From Hyphomicrobiales bacterium (GTDB lineage Bacteria; Pseudomonadota; Alphaproteobacteria; Rhizobiales; Rhizobiaceae), in the NCBI GenBank assembly GCA_900469965.1, contig UBZP01000019.1:1-54465 (forward strand): DNA of 54,465 bases. Direction: 5' to 3'. The position numbers and the translations under genes are program-made. Of this stretch, positions 7,834 through 16,069 are shown piece after piece (the stretch's first letter is position 1; every line of letters starts with the position of its first letter). The notes beneath the pieces were generated by a model. That model did not search any database. It worked only from the letters and a program-made list of their open reading frames with translations, and was not told where the DNA came from.

Positions 7834-8733
7834 TCAATCACTTCCCCAAGCGCCCATCAGCATCTCGAGAAATCTCTCCGCCGCCGGCGACAAGGTGCCG
7901 CCGCGACGGCGAACCACGCCGATTGTGCGCGATATCTCGGGATTGCCAATGGGGCGCGTGATCAGAAACGGATGATCGTCCTGTGGGGTCGCCATTCGTG
8001 GCAATACCGAAATCCCGAGACCTGCCTCGACCAGACCGAGGGACGTGGACAGATGCGTAACCTCGTAGAACCAGCGAAGCTTGATGTTCGATTTTGCCAG
8101 TGCCGCATCGAGCAACGTTCTGTTGCCACTTGATCGATGAACGGTGATCACATGATAGGGTTCCAGGTCCGCCCACCCCACCGATGGTTTTGCCGCGAGG
8201 GGATGATCCTTGCGTGCGGCTAGCACGAAAGGGTCCTCCGCGAGCCGTTCAAAAATCAGGTCCGGATCCGAGGTGCCCATGATGTTTATGCCGAACTCCA
8301 CCTCTCCTCGTGCCACCGCTTGAAGGCCGTCGGTTGCCGGCAAGTCGAGGATACGAAAGCGGATGTTCGGATACTCCTCATTGAATTCCCGGATGACGGT
8401 CGGCAGAAAGTAAAACGCCGCGGTAGGGAGGCAGGCGATCGTCACCAACCCACCTCGGTTGGGTCCGACCTCACGGACGGCAAACAGCGAGCCATCGAAC
8501 TCCTCCAGCATGCGTCGGACGAGCGGCACGAATTCTGTTCCGAGTGCTGTCGCCGATACATGCCTGGTTGTCCGCTCCAAGAGAGGCGCTCCGATAACCT
8601 GCTCCAGTTTTTGAATGCGGCGGCTCAGCGCGGGCTGCGAAAGATGCAGCGCATCGGCGGCGCGATGAAAGCTCTCCAACTCGACGACGCTCAGAAAGGC
8701 CCGAAGGTCAAGGATCTCGCAATTAATGCTCAT
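7834..8733 (-). CDS. LysR-type transcriptional regulator
   Basis: This 299-residue LysR regulator has an N-terminal winged helix (residues 5-63, with F-H-R-A-A-D-A-L-H-L-S-Q-P-A-L-S-R-R-I-Q-K-L-E) and a periplasmic-binding-protein-like sensor domain (about 93-295). It is divergent from the PrpF-like gene, and the 114-base gap holds an AATTGG-N11-CCAATT repeat with the T-N11-A geometry expected for this family. It most likely controls the tautomerase and ABC importer genes in response to their substrate or a breakdown product. The inducer cannot be read from the sequence. Confidence 0.85.
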   Translation of the reverse strand: MSINCEILDLRAFLSVVELESFHRAADALHLSQPALSRRIQKLEQVIGAPLLERTTRHVSATALGTEFVPLVRRMLEEFDGSLFAVREVGPNRGGLVTIACLPTAAFYFLPTVIREFNEEYPNIRFRILDLPATDGLQAVARGEVEFGINIMGTSDPDLIFERLAEDPFVLAARKDHPLAAKPSVGWADLEPYHVITVHRSSGNRTLLDAALAKSNIKLRWFYEVTHLSTSLGLVEAGLGISVLPRMATPQDDHPFLITRPIGNPEISRTIGVVRRRGGTLSPAAERFLEMLMGAWGSD

Positions 8734-8786
8734 CGTGCATCAATTCCCCGATTCTAAGCATTTCACAAATCAACTCGTCTTTCGAT

Positions 8787-8809
8787 AATTGGATCAAATA
8801 GGGCCAATT
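8787..8809. promoter_or_regulatory. LysR-type binding site (AATTGG-N11-CCAATT)
   Basis: A perfect 6+6 inverted repeat with an 11-base centre lies between the divergent lysR and prpF-like genes. It contains the T-N11-A motif bound by LysR-type regulators and is 38 bases upstream of the prpF-like start. Confidence 0.65.
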
Positions 8810-8847
8810 GATACGGCGATGACATAATTCCGGTGGAAGCACAAGCG

Positions 8848-9930
8848 ATGAATGATCTAGTGGCAATTCCTTGCGTTCTGATGAGAGGCGGCACCTCAAA
8901 GGGCCCCTTCTTCCTGGCGAACGATCTTCCTGCGGCTGCCGGCCCGCGCGATCAGATCCTGCTGTCTGTCATGGGATCGGGGCATCCGCTGCAGATCGAC
9001 GGCATCGGTGGCGGGAACCCGGTGACAAGCAAGGTGGCCATCGTCGGACCTCCGAGCGTTGCTGGCGCGGACGTGGACTATCTTTTTGCGCAGGTTCGGG
9101 TCGACCAACAGATTGTCGACACCTCCCCGAACTGCGGCAATATGCTCGCTGCTGTCGGACCATTCGCGATCGAAGCCGGACTTGTCCCGGTCCGCGGAGA
9201 AACGACGGTCGTCCGGATTTTCAACGTCAACACGAGCAAGTTGATCGAGGCCGAGGTTCCCACTCCGAACGGCAGCGTCTCATATCTCGGCGACGCTGCA
9301 ATTGACGGTGTACCAGGCGCTGCAGCGCCGATCGCCCTGACCTTCCTGGACGCGGCGGGGGCTCGTACCGGACAGCTCTTTCCCACCGGCAGGACGATCG
9401 ACTTGATCGACGGTGTGGCCGTCACCTGCATCGACTGTGCAATGCCGATGATGCTGATCGAGGCAGGCTCGATCGGCGCGAGTGGCTTCGAATCGGCGGC
9501 TGAACTCAATGCCGATACGGACATGCTGCGACGGCTGGAAAGGCTGCGCATCGCTGCCGGCGAACGGATGGGCCTCGGCGACGTGCGCAATCAGGTGACG
9601 CCGAAGCCGGTCCTTGTTTCCCGGCCAAGGTCCGGAGGGGACATCAACGTACGCTATTTCATGCCGCATGAGTGCCACCCCTCGCTTGCGACCACAGGGG
9701 CCGTGGGAATCGCTACAGCCTGTATCAGCCACGACACGGTCGCCTCAAGGCTGATCGGCGGGCGTGTCCCTCCGATCGTGCTTTCCATCGAGCACCCGAG
9801 CGGCCATCTGGACGTCAAGCTGTATGAAAGGGACGGCAAGATCGTCGCCGGAATTCTTCGCACCGCCCGCCGGCTGTTCGAAGGACTTGTTTTCGCAAAA
9901 CCTGTCACGCAACTGGGTTGCGCGGCATAA
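8848..9930 (+). CDS. PrpF-family isomerase, 4-oxalomesaconate tautomerase-like
   Basis: This 360-residue enzyme belongs to the PrpF/4-oxalomesaconate tautomerase (GalD-like) branch of the diaminopimelate-epimerase fold. It opens with the family hallmark R-G-G-T-S-K-G near residue 13, has D-G-I-G-G-G-N-P near 51, a D-T-S-P-N-C-G-N catalytic-cysteine segment (Cys96), and H-E-C-H-P-S-L-A-T-T-G-A in the second half. Members shift double bonds in unsaturated tricarboxylic or dicarboxylic intermediates, for example in gallate/protocatechuate 4,5-cleavage or methylcitrate pathways. I start at the ATG at 8848; a GTG at 8833 is in frame but lacks a ribosome site. Linkage to the ABC importer suggests a carboxylate or aromatic-acid substrate. 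No ring-cleavage genes are nearby. Confidence 0.75.
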   Translation: MNDLVAIPCVLMRGGTSKGPFFLANDLPAAAGPRDQILLSVMGSGHPLQIDGIGGGNPVTSKVAIVGPPSVAGADVDYLFAQVRVDQQIVDTSPNCGNMLAAVGPFAIEAGLVPVRGETTVVRIFNVNTSKLIEAEVPTPNGSVSYLGDAAIDGVPGAAAPIALTFLDAAGARTGQLFPTGRTIDLIDGVAVTCIDCAMPMMLIEAGSIGASGFESAAELNADTDMLRRLERLRIAAGERMGLGDVRNQVTPKPVLVSRPRSGGDINVRYFMPHECHPSLATTGAVGIATACISHDTVASRLIGGRVPPIVLSIEHPSGHLDVKLYERDGKIVAGILRTARRLFEGLVFAKPVTQLGCAA

Positions 9931-9974
9931 TGACCGTGGCCGCCGGGAGGGCGCCACCAACAGGAGGAAATACC

Positions 9975-10976
9975 ATGCGCAAGTTCATGCTCGCCCTCGC
10001 GGCAACCGTCGCGTTTGCCGGTTCCGCGTTCGCGGAGCCAGTCCGCATCAGCGTCGGCTCTTACAATCTCAACAATCTTCCCTTTCCGGTTGCCCAGGGG
10101 CTCGGCCTTTATGAAAAGGAAGGCCTGGAGGTAACCGTCGAGAACTTCGCATCGGGCGGGTCGAAGACGCTTCAGGCGCTTGTTGCCGGCTCGACGGATA
10201 TCGCCGTCGGTTTCTACGACCACACGATCCAGATGCAGTCGCAGAAGAAGGCTGTCGTGGCGTTCGTCCAACTCGCCCGTAATTCCGGGCTCGTGCTGGC
10301 CGGCGGCAAGGAAAGCGCATTTGACCCGGCAAAGCCGGAAACGATCAAAGGGGCAAAAATCGGGATCACCGCTCCGGGCTCGTCTTCCGATTTCTTTGTT
10401 CGCTACTACCTGCAGCGCCACGATCTGTCCGCAGACGACGTCTCGCTGATCGGCGTAGGCTCCGGGTCCGCCGCCGTCGCCGCACTCGAGCAGGGCAAGG
10501 TCGATCTTCTCGTCAACTACGACCCGGCAGCGACCTTCATCGAAGCCAAGGGCGCCGGCAAGATCCTGATCGACGGGCGCAGCGACGACGGTGCCAGGGC
10601 CATCTATGGTGGGATCTACCCGACCTCGGTCCTCTATGCCACGCAGGGCTTCATCGAGGAGAATCCGGAGACCATCCAGAAGGTGACAAATGCGACCGTC
10701 AAGGCACTCGCGTGGATGAATAGCCACTCCGCGGAGGAGATCGTCGACAAGCTTCCGAAGGAATTCATCTCCGGTGATCGTGACACCTACGTCAAGGCGG
10801 TCGAGAACGCGAAGGCGATTTTTTCAAAGGACGGCCGCATCAACGAGGAGGATATCAAGACCCCGCTCGCCGTCTTGAAAAGTTTCAACGAAAAGGTCGC
10901 CGCGACCGAAATCGACCTTGCGAAAACCTACACGAACGAGTTCGTCGGCAACGTCCCGAACGTCGCCGCCAACTGA
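9975..10976 (+). CDS. ABC transporter substrate-binding protein (NMT1/SsuA-like)
   Basis: This 333-residue periplasmic binding protein has a clear signal peptide (M-R-K-F-M-L-A-L, hydrophobic core, cleavage after A-F-A) and a strong AGGAGG ribosome site. The mature part has the NMT1/TauA/SsuA layout: Y-N-L-N-N-L-P-F-P-V-A-Q-G-L-G-L-Y near the start, F-A-S-G-G-S-K-T-L-Q-A-L-V-A-G-S-T-D-I-A-V-G after it, and a second lobe with V-G-S-G-S-A-A-V-A-A-L-E-Q-G-K-V-D. Such proteins deliver small organic anions (sulfonates, nitrate, pyrimidine precursors, aromatic acids). The ATPase and permease follow. The ligand is unknown; the linked PrpF-like enzyme hints at an organic acid. Confidence 0.82.
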   Translation: MRKFMLALAATVAFAGSAFAEPVRISVGSYNLNNLPFPVAQGLGLYEKEGLEVTVENFASGGSKTLQALVAGSTDIAVGFYDHTIQMQSQKKAVVAFVQLARNSGLVLAGGKESAFDPAKPETIKGAKIGITAPGSSSDFFVRYYLQRHDLSADDVSLIGVGSGSAAVAALEQGKVDLLVNYDPAATFIEAKGAGKILIDGRSDDGARAIYGGIYPTSVLYATQGFIEENPETIQKVTNATVKALAWMNSHSAEEIVDKLPKEFISGDRDTYVKAVENAKAIFSKDGRINEEDIKTPLAVLKSFNEKVAATEIDLAKTYTNEFVGNVPNVAAN

Positions 10977-10988
10977 CAGGAGGAGTTC

Positions 10989-11819
10989 ATGGCATTGGCC
11001 GTAGTGAAAGACGCCGCCCCGGCAGACAGTCCGCATCAGGCAAAGCCGATGGTTACCATCGACCGGGTCACCATGTCCTTCGGGGCATATGTGGCCGTGC
11101 AGGATGTGAATTTGAGTGTCGCCGATGGCGAGTTTCTCGCGATCGTCGGGCCGACCGGGTGCGGCAAGAGCACGATTCTGAATGCGATCGCCGGGCTGCT
11201 GAAGCCCGCGAGCGGGACCGTCGCGATTGACGGCCGGCCGGTGGGCGGGGTCCAGAATGACATCGGCTATCTGTTCCAGCAGGATGCCTTGCTTCCTTGG
11301 AAGACTGCGCTCGAGAACGTGGAACTGGGCCCGATGTTCAAGGGCACGGGCGCTGCCGAACGGCGCGAACAGTCGATGAAGTGGCTGGCGAAGGTCGGGC
11401 TGAAGGGCTTCGAGCATCGCTATCCCCACCAGCTTTCCGGCGGTCAGCGCAAGCGTGTCCAGATGGCGCAGGCGCTGATTACAGGCCCGAAGGTCATCCT
11501 GATGGACGAGCCCTTTTCGGCGCTCGACATTCATACCCGCCACCTGATGCAGAATGAACTGCTGCGGCTCTGGCAGGAGGAACGGCGCGCGGTGGTGATG
11601 ATCACGCACGATCTCGAGGAGGCCATCGCTCTCGGCGATCGGGTCGTGGTGCTTGCCGCCGGACCGCGCTCGCGCGTGATCGACAGCTTCCCCGTCAATC
11701 TCGAACGCCCGCGCGATGTCGCCGAAATCAAGCTCGATCCACGCTTCATGGATCTCTATCGCAATATCTGGTCATCGCTGCGCGGCGAAGTGGAGAAAAG
11801 CTATGAACGCCATGACTGA
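10989..11819 (+). CDS. ABC transporter ATP-binding protein
   Basis: This 276-residue cytoplasmic ATPase energises the importer. Visible motifs are Walker A G-P-T-G-C-G-K-S-T (about residues 54-62), the Q-loop in Y-L-F-Q-Q-D, signature L-S-G-G-Q-R-K-R-V, Walker B V-I-L-M-D-E-P and the H-loop I-T-H-D-L-E-E-A. The Q-Q-D-A-L-L-P-W segment is typical of nitrate/taurine/sulfonate-type ATPases. It begins 12 bases after the binding protein with an AGGAGG ribosome site and overlaps the permease start by 17 bases, so the three genes form one operon. Confidence 0.88.
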   Translation: MALAVVKDAAPADSPHQAKPMVTIDRVTMSFGAYVAVQDVNLSVADGEFLAIVGPTGCGKSTILNAIAGLLKPASGTVAIDGRPVGGVQNDIGYLFQQDALLPWKTALENVELGPMFKGTGAAERREQSMKWLAKVGLKGFEHRYPHQLSGGQRKRVQMAQALITGPKVILMDEPFSALDIHTRHLMQNELLRLWQEERRAVVMITHDLEEAIALGDRVVVLAAGPRSRVIDSFPVNLERPRDVAEIKLDPRFMDLYRNIWSSLRGEVEKSYERHD

Positions 11820-12576
11820 ACGCCTCATCCAAGTCGTACTGTTGGTGGTCGTCGTCGGCGGTTGGCAATTCGGGGTCACTGCGGGCGTCATCGACGTCTT
11901 CTTCTTCCCCGCTCCGCTCGACATCTTCAGCCAGGTGCTGGCCTGGGTAGCGGACACCAGCTTCTACAGCCACGTGGCCATCACCTTGACGGAGACCGTG
12001 CTCGGCTATCTGGTCGGAACGGTACTTGGCGTGGCGGCAGGTGTGTGGCTCGGGCTCAGCCGTTCGGCCGCGCGCATTTTGGACCCTTTCATCAAAGGTT
12101 TGAACGCAATCCCTCGAGTCGTGCTTGCGCCCATTTTCGTGCTCTGGCTCGGCCTCGGTCTCTGGTCCAAGGTGGCGCTCGCCGTGACGCTGGTGTTCTT
12201 CGTCACTTTCTTCAATGCCATGCAGGGCGTCCGCGAGGTCAATCCGGTGGTGCTGTCAAACGCCCGCATTCTGGGCGCCAAGCGGTCGGACCTGCTCCGC
12301 CACGTCTACTTCCCTGCAGCGGCAAGCTGGATCCTGTCCTCGCTGCGTACATCGGTGGGCTTTGCCGTTGTCGGGGCGATCATCGGAGAATACCTCGGCG
12401 CCTCTGCCGGTCTTGGCTACCTCATCGCGCAGGCCGAAGGCAATTTCGATGCAGTCGGCGTCTTTGCCGGGATCTTTATCCTCGCGATCTTTGTCCTGAT
12501 CATCGATGGTGTGCTGGACGTGGCAGAGAAACGCCTGATCAAATGGCGTCCGAGCGCATCCGAACGTCCGGCGTAA
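11803..12576 (+). CDS. ABC transporter permease
   Basis: This 257-residue inner-membrane permease belongs to the BPD_transp_1 (SsuC/TauC-like) family. I count about six membrane segments, and the cytoplasmic coupling loop carries N-A-R-I-L-G-A-K-R-S-D-L-L-R, matching the E-A-A-x3-G motif region that contacts the ATPase. The ATG at 11803 lies inside the end of the ATPase gene. It closes the LysR-controlled uptake operon; the sequence downstream turns abruptly into transposase debris. Confidence 0.85.
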   Translation: MNAMTERLIQVVLLVVVVGGWQFGVTAGVIDVFFFPAPLDIFSQVLAWVADTSFYSHVAITLTETVLGYLVGTVLGVAAGVWLGLSRSAARILDPFIKGLNAIPRVVLAPIFVLWLGLGLWSKVALAVTLVFFVTFFNAMQGVREVNPVVLSNARILGAKRSDLLRHVYFPAAASWILSSLRTSVGFAVVGAIIGEYLGASAGLGYLIAQAEGNFDAVGVFAGIFILAIFVLIIDGVLDVAEKRLIKWRPSASERPA

Positions 12577-12651
12577 CCGGTTCTTTTGACCGGTATCCGA
12601 CCGGTCGATCGACACGCGTTCTCCCGTTCGACGATGATCGGGAGAACGCTG

Positions 12652-13005
12652 CTACCAGGTATGCAAGGGGAATGCGTTCGCGACCGGCCTTTGGGTATCG
12701 CAGCATGGCGCTCCACTATCGGCTCCACTTGATTTTTCGCTGCCATCGGGTCGACAACAAACGTCTCGCCGGATGTCGGCCTCGCCAGCCTCCTCAGCGA
12801 AAGACCGGGCTGTCTTTTCAGAGCGTTCCGTCGGCGAGCTCCGCGCTTTGTCGAAGACGGTGATATCCGGCGCGATCTTCTTCTCTTTGACGAGCCAGGC
12901 AAGGTTGTCGGCCGAGCCATGGGCGCTGTCGGCGACGACGTATTCCGGCTTCAGCCCGAACCGATCTTCCGTTCTCTGGAGCTCAGCGCAAGCAATACAA
13001 AGCAA
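12652..13005 (-). pseudogene. Remnant of a DDE transposase (IS1182-like)
   Basis: The first ~57 codons from 13005 read like an internal piece of an IS1182-type transposase: R-F-G-L-K-P-E-Y-V-V-A-D-S-A-H-G-S-A-D-N-L-A, then W-L-V-K-E-K-K-I-A-P. This carries one Asp of the DDE site (A-D-S-A). After residue ~57 the frame loses family resemblance, which suggests a frameshift. The N-terminus, the final catalytic Glu region and any terminal inverted repeats are missing. It marks the end of the ABC operon and the start of a patchwork accessory stretch. Confidence 0.65.
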
Positions 13006-13012
13006 CGGGTTC

Positions 13013-13450
13013 TTACTTCACGTGTCCCACAACTCGAATTGCGTTATCGGAAACCTCAAGAGGAAATCGTTTGCCCGTGCGTTCGATTGCACTGCGTATC
13101 GCATCTATATCTTGAGGCACCCGCTCAGCAGGCACATTATCTGGCCGCTGCCGTTCGACTATTCGGCGGAACTCGACCCATTCAATCTCCACCAAGGGGT
13201 AGACATTTAGGGGCCGAAGGTCGATGTAGGCATGAGGTGGATACAAACCCGGATGGACGAGCGACCACTCTCTGTCTTCACCAATGAATTTGACCGCCAT
13301 TCCCTTTACGTCCACCGAGGACTCTTCGAGAGCCTTGAACAGCGTTCGCCATTTGGTGTTTGACATCAATGAGGCCGCATAGTTTTCCGCCGCAAACTTC
13401 TTCGCCTCCGATCGAAGCGCCATCATATCGACAGGTTGGTTCTTCCGCAT
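13013..13450 (-). CDS. Hypothetical protein, possibly DUF6678/immunity-like
   Basis: This 145-residue protein is not firmly recognised. It contains N-T-K-W-R-T-L-F-K-A-L early, then H-P-G-L-Y-P-P-H-A-Y-I-D-L and V-E-I-E-W-V-E-F. This pattern reminds me of DUF6678-type proteins, which are sometimes listed near toxin systems. No signal peptide or membrane segment is seen. I use the ATG at 13450; the frame is open to a TTG at 13525. Its neighbours are a transposase remnant and a small membrane protein, so it lies in mobile or scrap DNA. The family suggestion is weak. Confidence 0.5.
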   Translation of the reverse strand: MRKNQPVDMMALRSEAKKFAAENYAASLMSNTKWRTLFKALEESSVDVKGMAVKFIGEDREWSLVHPGLYPPHAYIDLRPLNVYPLVEIEWVEFRRIVERQRPDNVPAERVPQDIDAIRSAIERTGKRFPLEVSDNAIRVVGHVK

Positions 13451-13595
13451 GCCACATCTCCGGGCGCGTCCGATCAAGGCTTCCGTGCTCATCCATTGCA
13501 CACCTGACGAGTGGCATGAAAACAATGAAGGCGCGTCCCAAGCGGTTGCAACCGAGTTTTTTCAACAGTATCGGCCCAAAGCAGCCTTTCAGGAC

Positions 13596-13874
13596 TCACT
13601 CGCGGTTTCGGCGACGGTAGTCGTGATCCAAGTCTTTCCAGACGTAGAACCCATTCCAAAGACCGAGCCAGGCCGACAATGCTCCGAAAGAGTCAGTGTT
13701 TATAATCTGGGAGATTGAACTTTCTCCGAGCGACGCGTCGACTTTCTTCGCCCAAACACCGATGAGGGCCATCATCCACCAGCCAGCGATCATAAGCGCC
13801 GCAAAGGGCCAGACATAAACGACGGCCGCAAGGCAAATAATCAATATTGATCTGTAGATGTTGAGCTTCGACAT
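13596..13874 (-). CDS. Small two-helix membrane protein, unknown
   Basis: This 92-residue protein has two hydrophobic stretches close together near the N-terminus (roughly residues 8-24 and 26-42) and a charged tail ending D-H-D-Y-R-R-R-N-R-E. No family is recognised. It lies 145 bases upstream of the gene at 13450 on the same strand, so the two could be cotranscribed. Its base composition is lower in GC than the backbone genes, as in the surrounding accessory stretch. Confidence 0.5.
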   Translation of the reverse strand: MSKLNIYRSILIICLAAVVYVWPFAALMIAGWWMMALIGVWAKKVDASLGESSISQIINTDSFGALSAWLGLWNGFYVWKDLDHDYRRRNRE

Positions 13875-14325
13875 TCGACTCCGATCTGGAGGCTCAAAAT
13901 TCCCGGCAACTTTGGGCTACTCGAAATTATGATAAGTTGCAACGATCCGTGAGAGGACGGACCGTTCTTGGCGCATGTCGGACGGGAGGCGATGGCCTTT
14001 ATGGCGCAGACGTCTCGTGCCATCACCCTGAGACCTTCGACATCAATCCAAACAGATGATCGACGTGCGAGGGGAACATCGCTTACGACAAATTCAGGAT
14101 GCTGGCGACAAATATTGTACCTACAGCTCAAGAACTGGGCACAAACTGTGCCACGTCACATCAAGAGTTGCTCAGCAGAGCATGCTCCCCGGTGACCGGG
14201 GCGAGTGGGGATTGCGCTGGTCCTATCATCTCATCCAGCCTCTCGATTTTTTTCGGCTAATCATCCTGGAAGGGAGTGTTGCGAGGCCGGCTTGACGGAG
14301 GGCATTCTATCTGAAAATCTACTGA
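13875..14325. other. Intergenic accessory sequence
   Basis: About 450 bases between the membrane protein and the unknown gene at 14357. Short frames on both strands (for example 13841-14131 on minus) have no ribosome site and no recognisable family. I see no tRNA or transposon end here. It is probably scrap DNA with the promoter of the downstream gene at its right end. Confidence 0.4.
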
Positions 14326-14339
14326 GCAGATAAATCTGC
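14326..14339. promoter_or_regulatory. Perfect palindrome GCAGAT-AA-ATCTGC upstream of unknown gene
   Basis: A 6+6 inverted repeat with a 2-base centre lies 17 bases before the start codon of the gene at 14357, next to its AGGAG ribosome site. A TTGACG at 14292 could serve as a -35 element. The position suits a repressor operator, but no regulator gene is adjacent. Confidence 0.4.
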
Positions 14340-14356
14340 AGATAGGAGAGTACAGC

Positions 14357-15001
14357 ATGTCGATGAAGGTAGTCACACCCGGGGCACGACAGATCGCAGA
14401 CGGTGTCTGGTGGACGGAGCTGCCGCCTCATGAAGTTCGGATGTTCGCGCAGAACGGCAGTTCTCAAGGCGAGATGAGCGTGATCATCTTGAGCAGTTTC
14501 GACTACGACGCCGGTCGATCGACGATGACGTTTAAGCTCGCTGATGCGAAAGCTCTCAATGTCGGCACCACGGAAGCGACCATATTGATCTCAGGGAAGG
14601 CCGAGCCCTTCGAAGCGGCAGGGGCGGAGAACCCGAAGAGTTCTTCCGGCACCCGCGCCCCCGGTGATCTCGAATTTCTGAGCTTGGTCAAGACGCAGTG
14701 CCAAGGATTGCAGAAGGTTGCAGAAGCCCTGTTGGACGGCGTGCGCTCCCGATCTGCTGGCGAACTCAAGAGGGGCAAGTCGCGCAACTTCAGCGAGACG
14801 CCCGATAACTTCTGGTATGTGATTGTTCAGACCCGCATCGAAGAGCTGTCCATCACCGTGCGGGGTCCCGTTGCGCATTTCGATGGCCTGACCAGGCTGG
14901 AGGTGAAAGATGATCGCGGGAATACTCGTTTCAAGGTCAGATCGCTCCGTGACGTGAATGACGCCTTGAAGCTCATCTTCCACGCCAAGCGAAAGCGCTA
15001 G
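14357..15001 (+). CDS. Hypothetical protein next to the island boundary
   Basis: This 214-residue soluble protein is not recognised. It starts at an ATG with a good AGGAG ribosome site. The N-terminal ~75 residues look beta-rich (G-V-W-W-T-E-L-P-P-H-E, then S-V-I-I-L-S-S-F-D-Y-D). A Gly/Ser/Pro linker follows around 80-100, and a C-terminal domain contains R-N-F-S-E-T-P-D-N-F-W-Y-V-I-V-Q-T-R-I-E-E-L. No signal peptide or membrane helix is visible. It ends 90 bases before the left attachment repeat, so it lies just outside the island, possibly as part of an older insertion at the same locus. Confidence 0.6.
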   Translation: MSMKVVTPGARQIADGVWWTELPPHEVRMFAQNGSSQGEMSVIILSSFDYDAGRSTMTFKLADAKALNVGTTEATILISGKAEPFEAAGAENPKSSSGTRAPGDLEFLSLVKTQCQGLQKVAEALLDGVRSRSAGELKRGKSRNFSETPDNFWYVIVQTRIEELSITVRGPVAHFDGLTRLEVKDDRGNTRFKVRSLRDVNDALKLIFHAKRKR

Positions 15002-15090
15002 CTGCCTTGATCAGTCCGTGAGGTACATTCCTCGGTAGTGAGTGAGGTACGTGTCGCAGGCTAACTTATTGATTTAGCTGTGTCATATGG

Positions 15091-15110
15091 AATTGGCTGG
15101 GGAACCTGGA
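15091..15110 (+). repeat. Left attachment repeat (attL) of the tRNA-Gln island
   Basis: These 20 bases are identical to 29546-29565, which cover the 3' end of the tRNA-Gln gene including the encoded CCA plus three flanking bases. A detached copy of a tRNA 3' end, 115 bases from an integrase start, is the standard signature of site-specific integration. Confidence 0.88.
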
Positions 15111-15224
15111 AAGTAATCCAACTTGCATCAACATCTTGATGCGGAACAACCTATTGATTAAACAGCCTATTTCCTAGCAGTGTTCCGGTTGGGTGTTCCG
15201 GAATAGTGCTACGGATGGGCAGAA

Positions 15225-15997
15225 ATGGCAAGGGTTACATATCTCGAAAGGCGTGGTGCAACCTACTATGCAAGGCCTGATGTTCCACTCGATCTGGTCC
15301 CCCACTATGGCACCACGACGCGCAAGAGGGCGCTGCGGACCAAGGATGAGAACGAGGCAAAGAAACGCTCTGGCCCGTGATCGATAGTTGGCGTGCCGAG
15401 TTCGACGAGGTCCGCTCACGCCGCGAACTGACGCCAGACGACAAGGCGGGTGCCGTCTGGCAGCATTATGAGGCGACGCTGGAAAGCTACGATAGCAAAC
15501 AGCGTGCAATGCCGACGCCGGAAGACCAGGACGCAGAATTACAACGCCTGTATCGCCGGATCGATCTCGGCGAGATCACTTCCGACGACTTCTTTGGCAT
15601 GATCAACGCCTATACAGACTTCGAGCTGATGCTGAGAGCGCGGACCGATGACGCCAATCTGCGCAGTCGCCGTCTTACCGCACTGAAGAGGACGCTTGCT
15701 TCTGGCGACAACCGATTGATCGCGCCGGTTGTGCACGATTTCGTCGCCGAGCATAGGCTTCTGGTCGATGTAAGTTCGGATGAGTATCGTGAGCTTTGCT
15801 CGCTGATGACGCGTGCTGAGATCGAGGGGCTCCAGCGCACCCTGGAACGTGACGAGGGGGACTTCACCGGAGCTCCAAAGGATCCGATCGTCAGGCCGGC
15901 TCAGCAGATATGGAAGAGGAGGCGGCTTAGGCCGCCTTCCACGGCTCCACTCGCATCCGTTCAATTGGACGGCCCTATCCAGAAGCGGGGCCATTAG
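15225..15997 (+). pseudogene. Broken tyrosine-type integrase (N-terminal DUF6538-like part only)
   Basis: The ATG at 15225 opens a frame matching the N-terminal arm-binding region of rhizobial phage integrases (V-T-Y-L-E-R-R-G-A-T-Y-Y-A-R, then D-V-P-L-D-L-V-P). It stops at 15380. The continuation lies in another frame from about 15371 (W-P-V-I-D-S-W-R-A-E-F), as if one base had been lost. This second part runs to 15997 through a helical region but never reaches a catalytic R-H-R-Y domain, so the gene is both frameshifted and C-terminally truncated. It lies beside attL and presumably catalysed the original insertion. Confidence 0.8.
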
Positions 15998-16069
15998 CGC
16001 CCCCTTCTTCGTACTTGGGACGGGTGACGCCGGACAGCGAGGCGTGCGAGCTTTCACATAGGAGCAGGG

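Noticed and set aside
13841-14131. A 96-codon minus-strand frame
   Set aside because: Overlaps the start of the small membrane gene, no ribosome site, no recognisable domain.
15018-15050. Two copies of GTGAGGTAC 24 bases apart just left of attL
   Set aside because: Too short and outside the island; no recognised recombinase or regulator uses this pattern, and chance is plausible.
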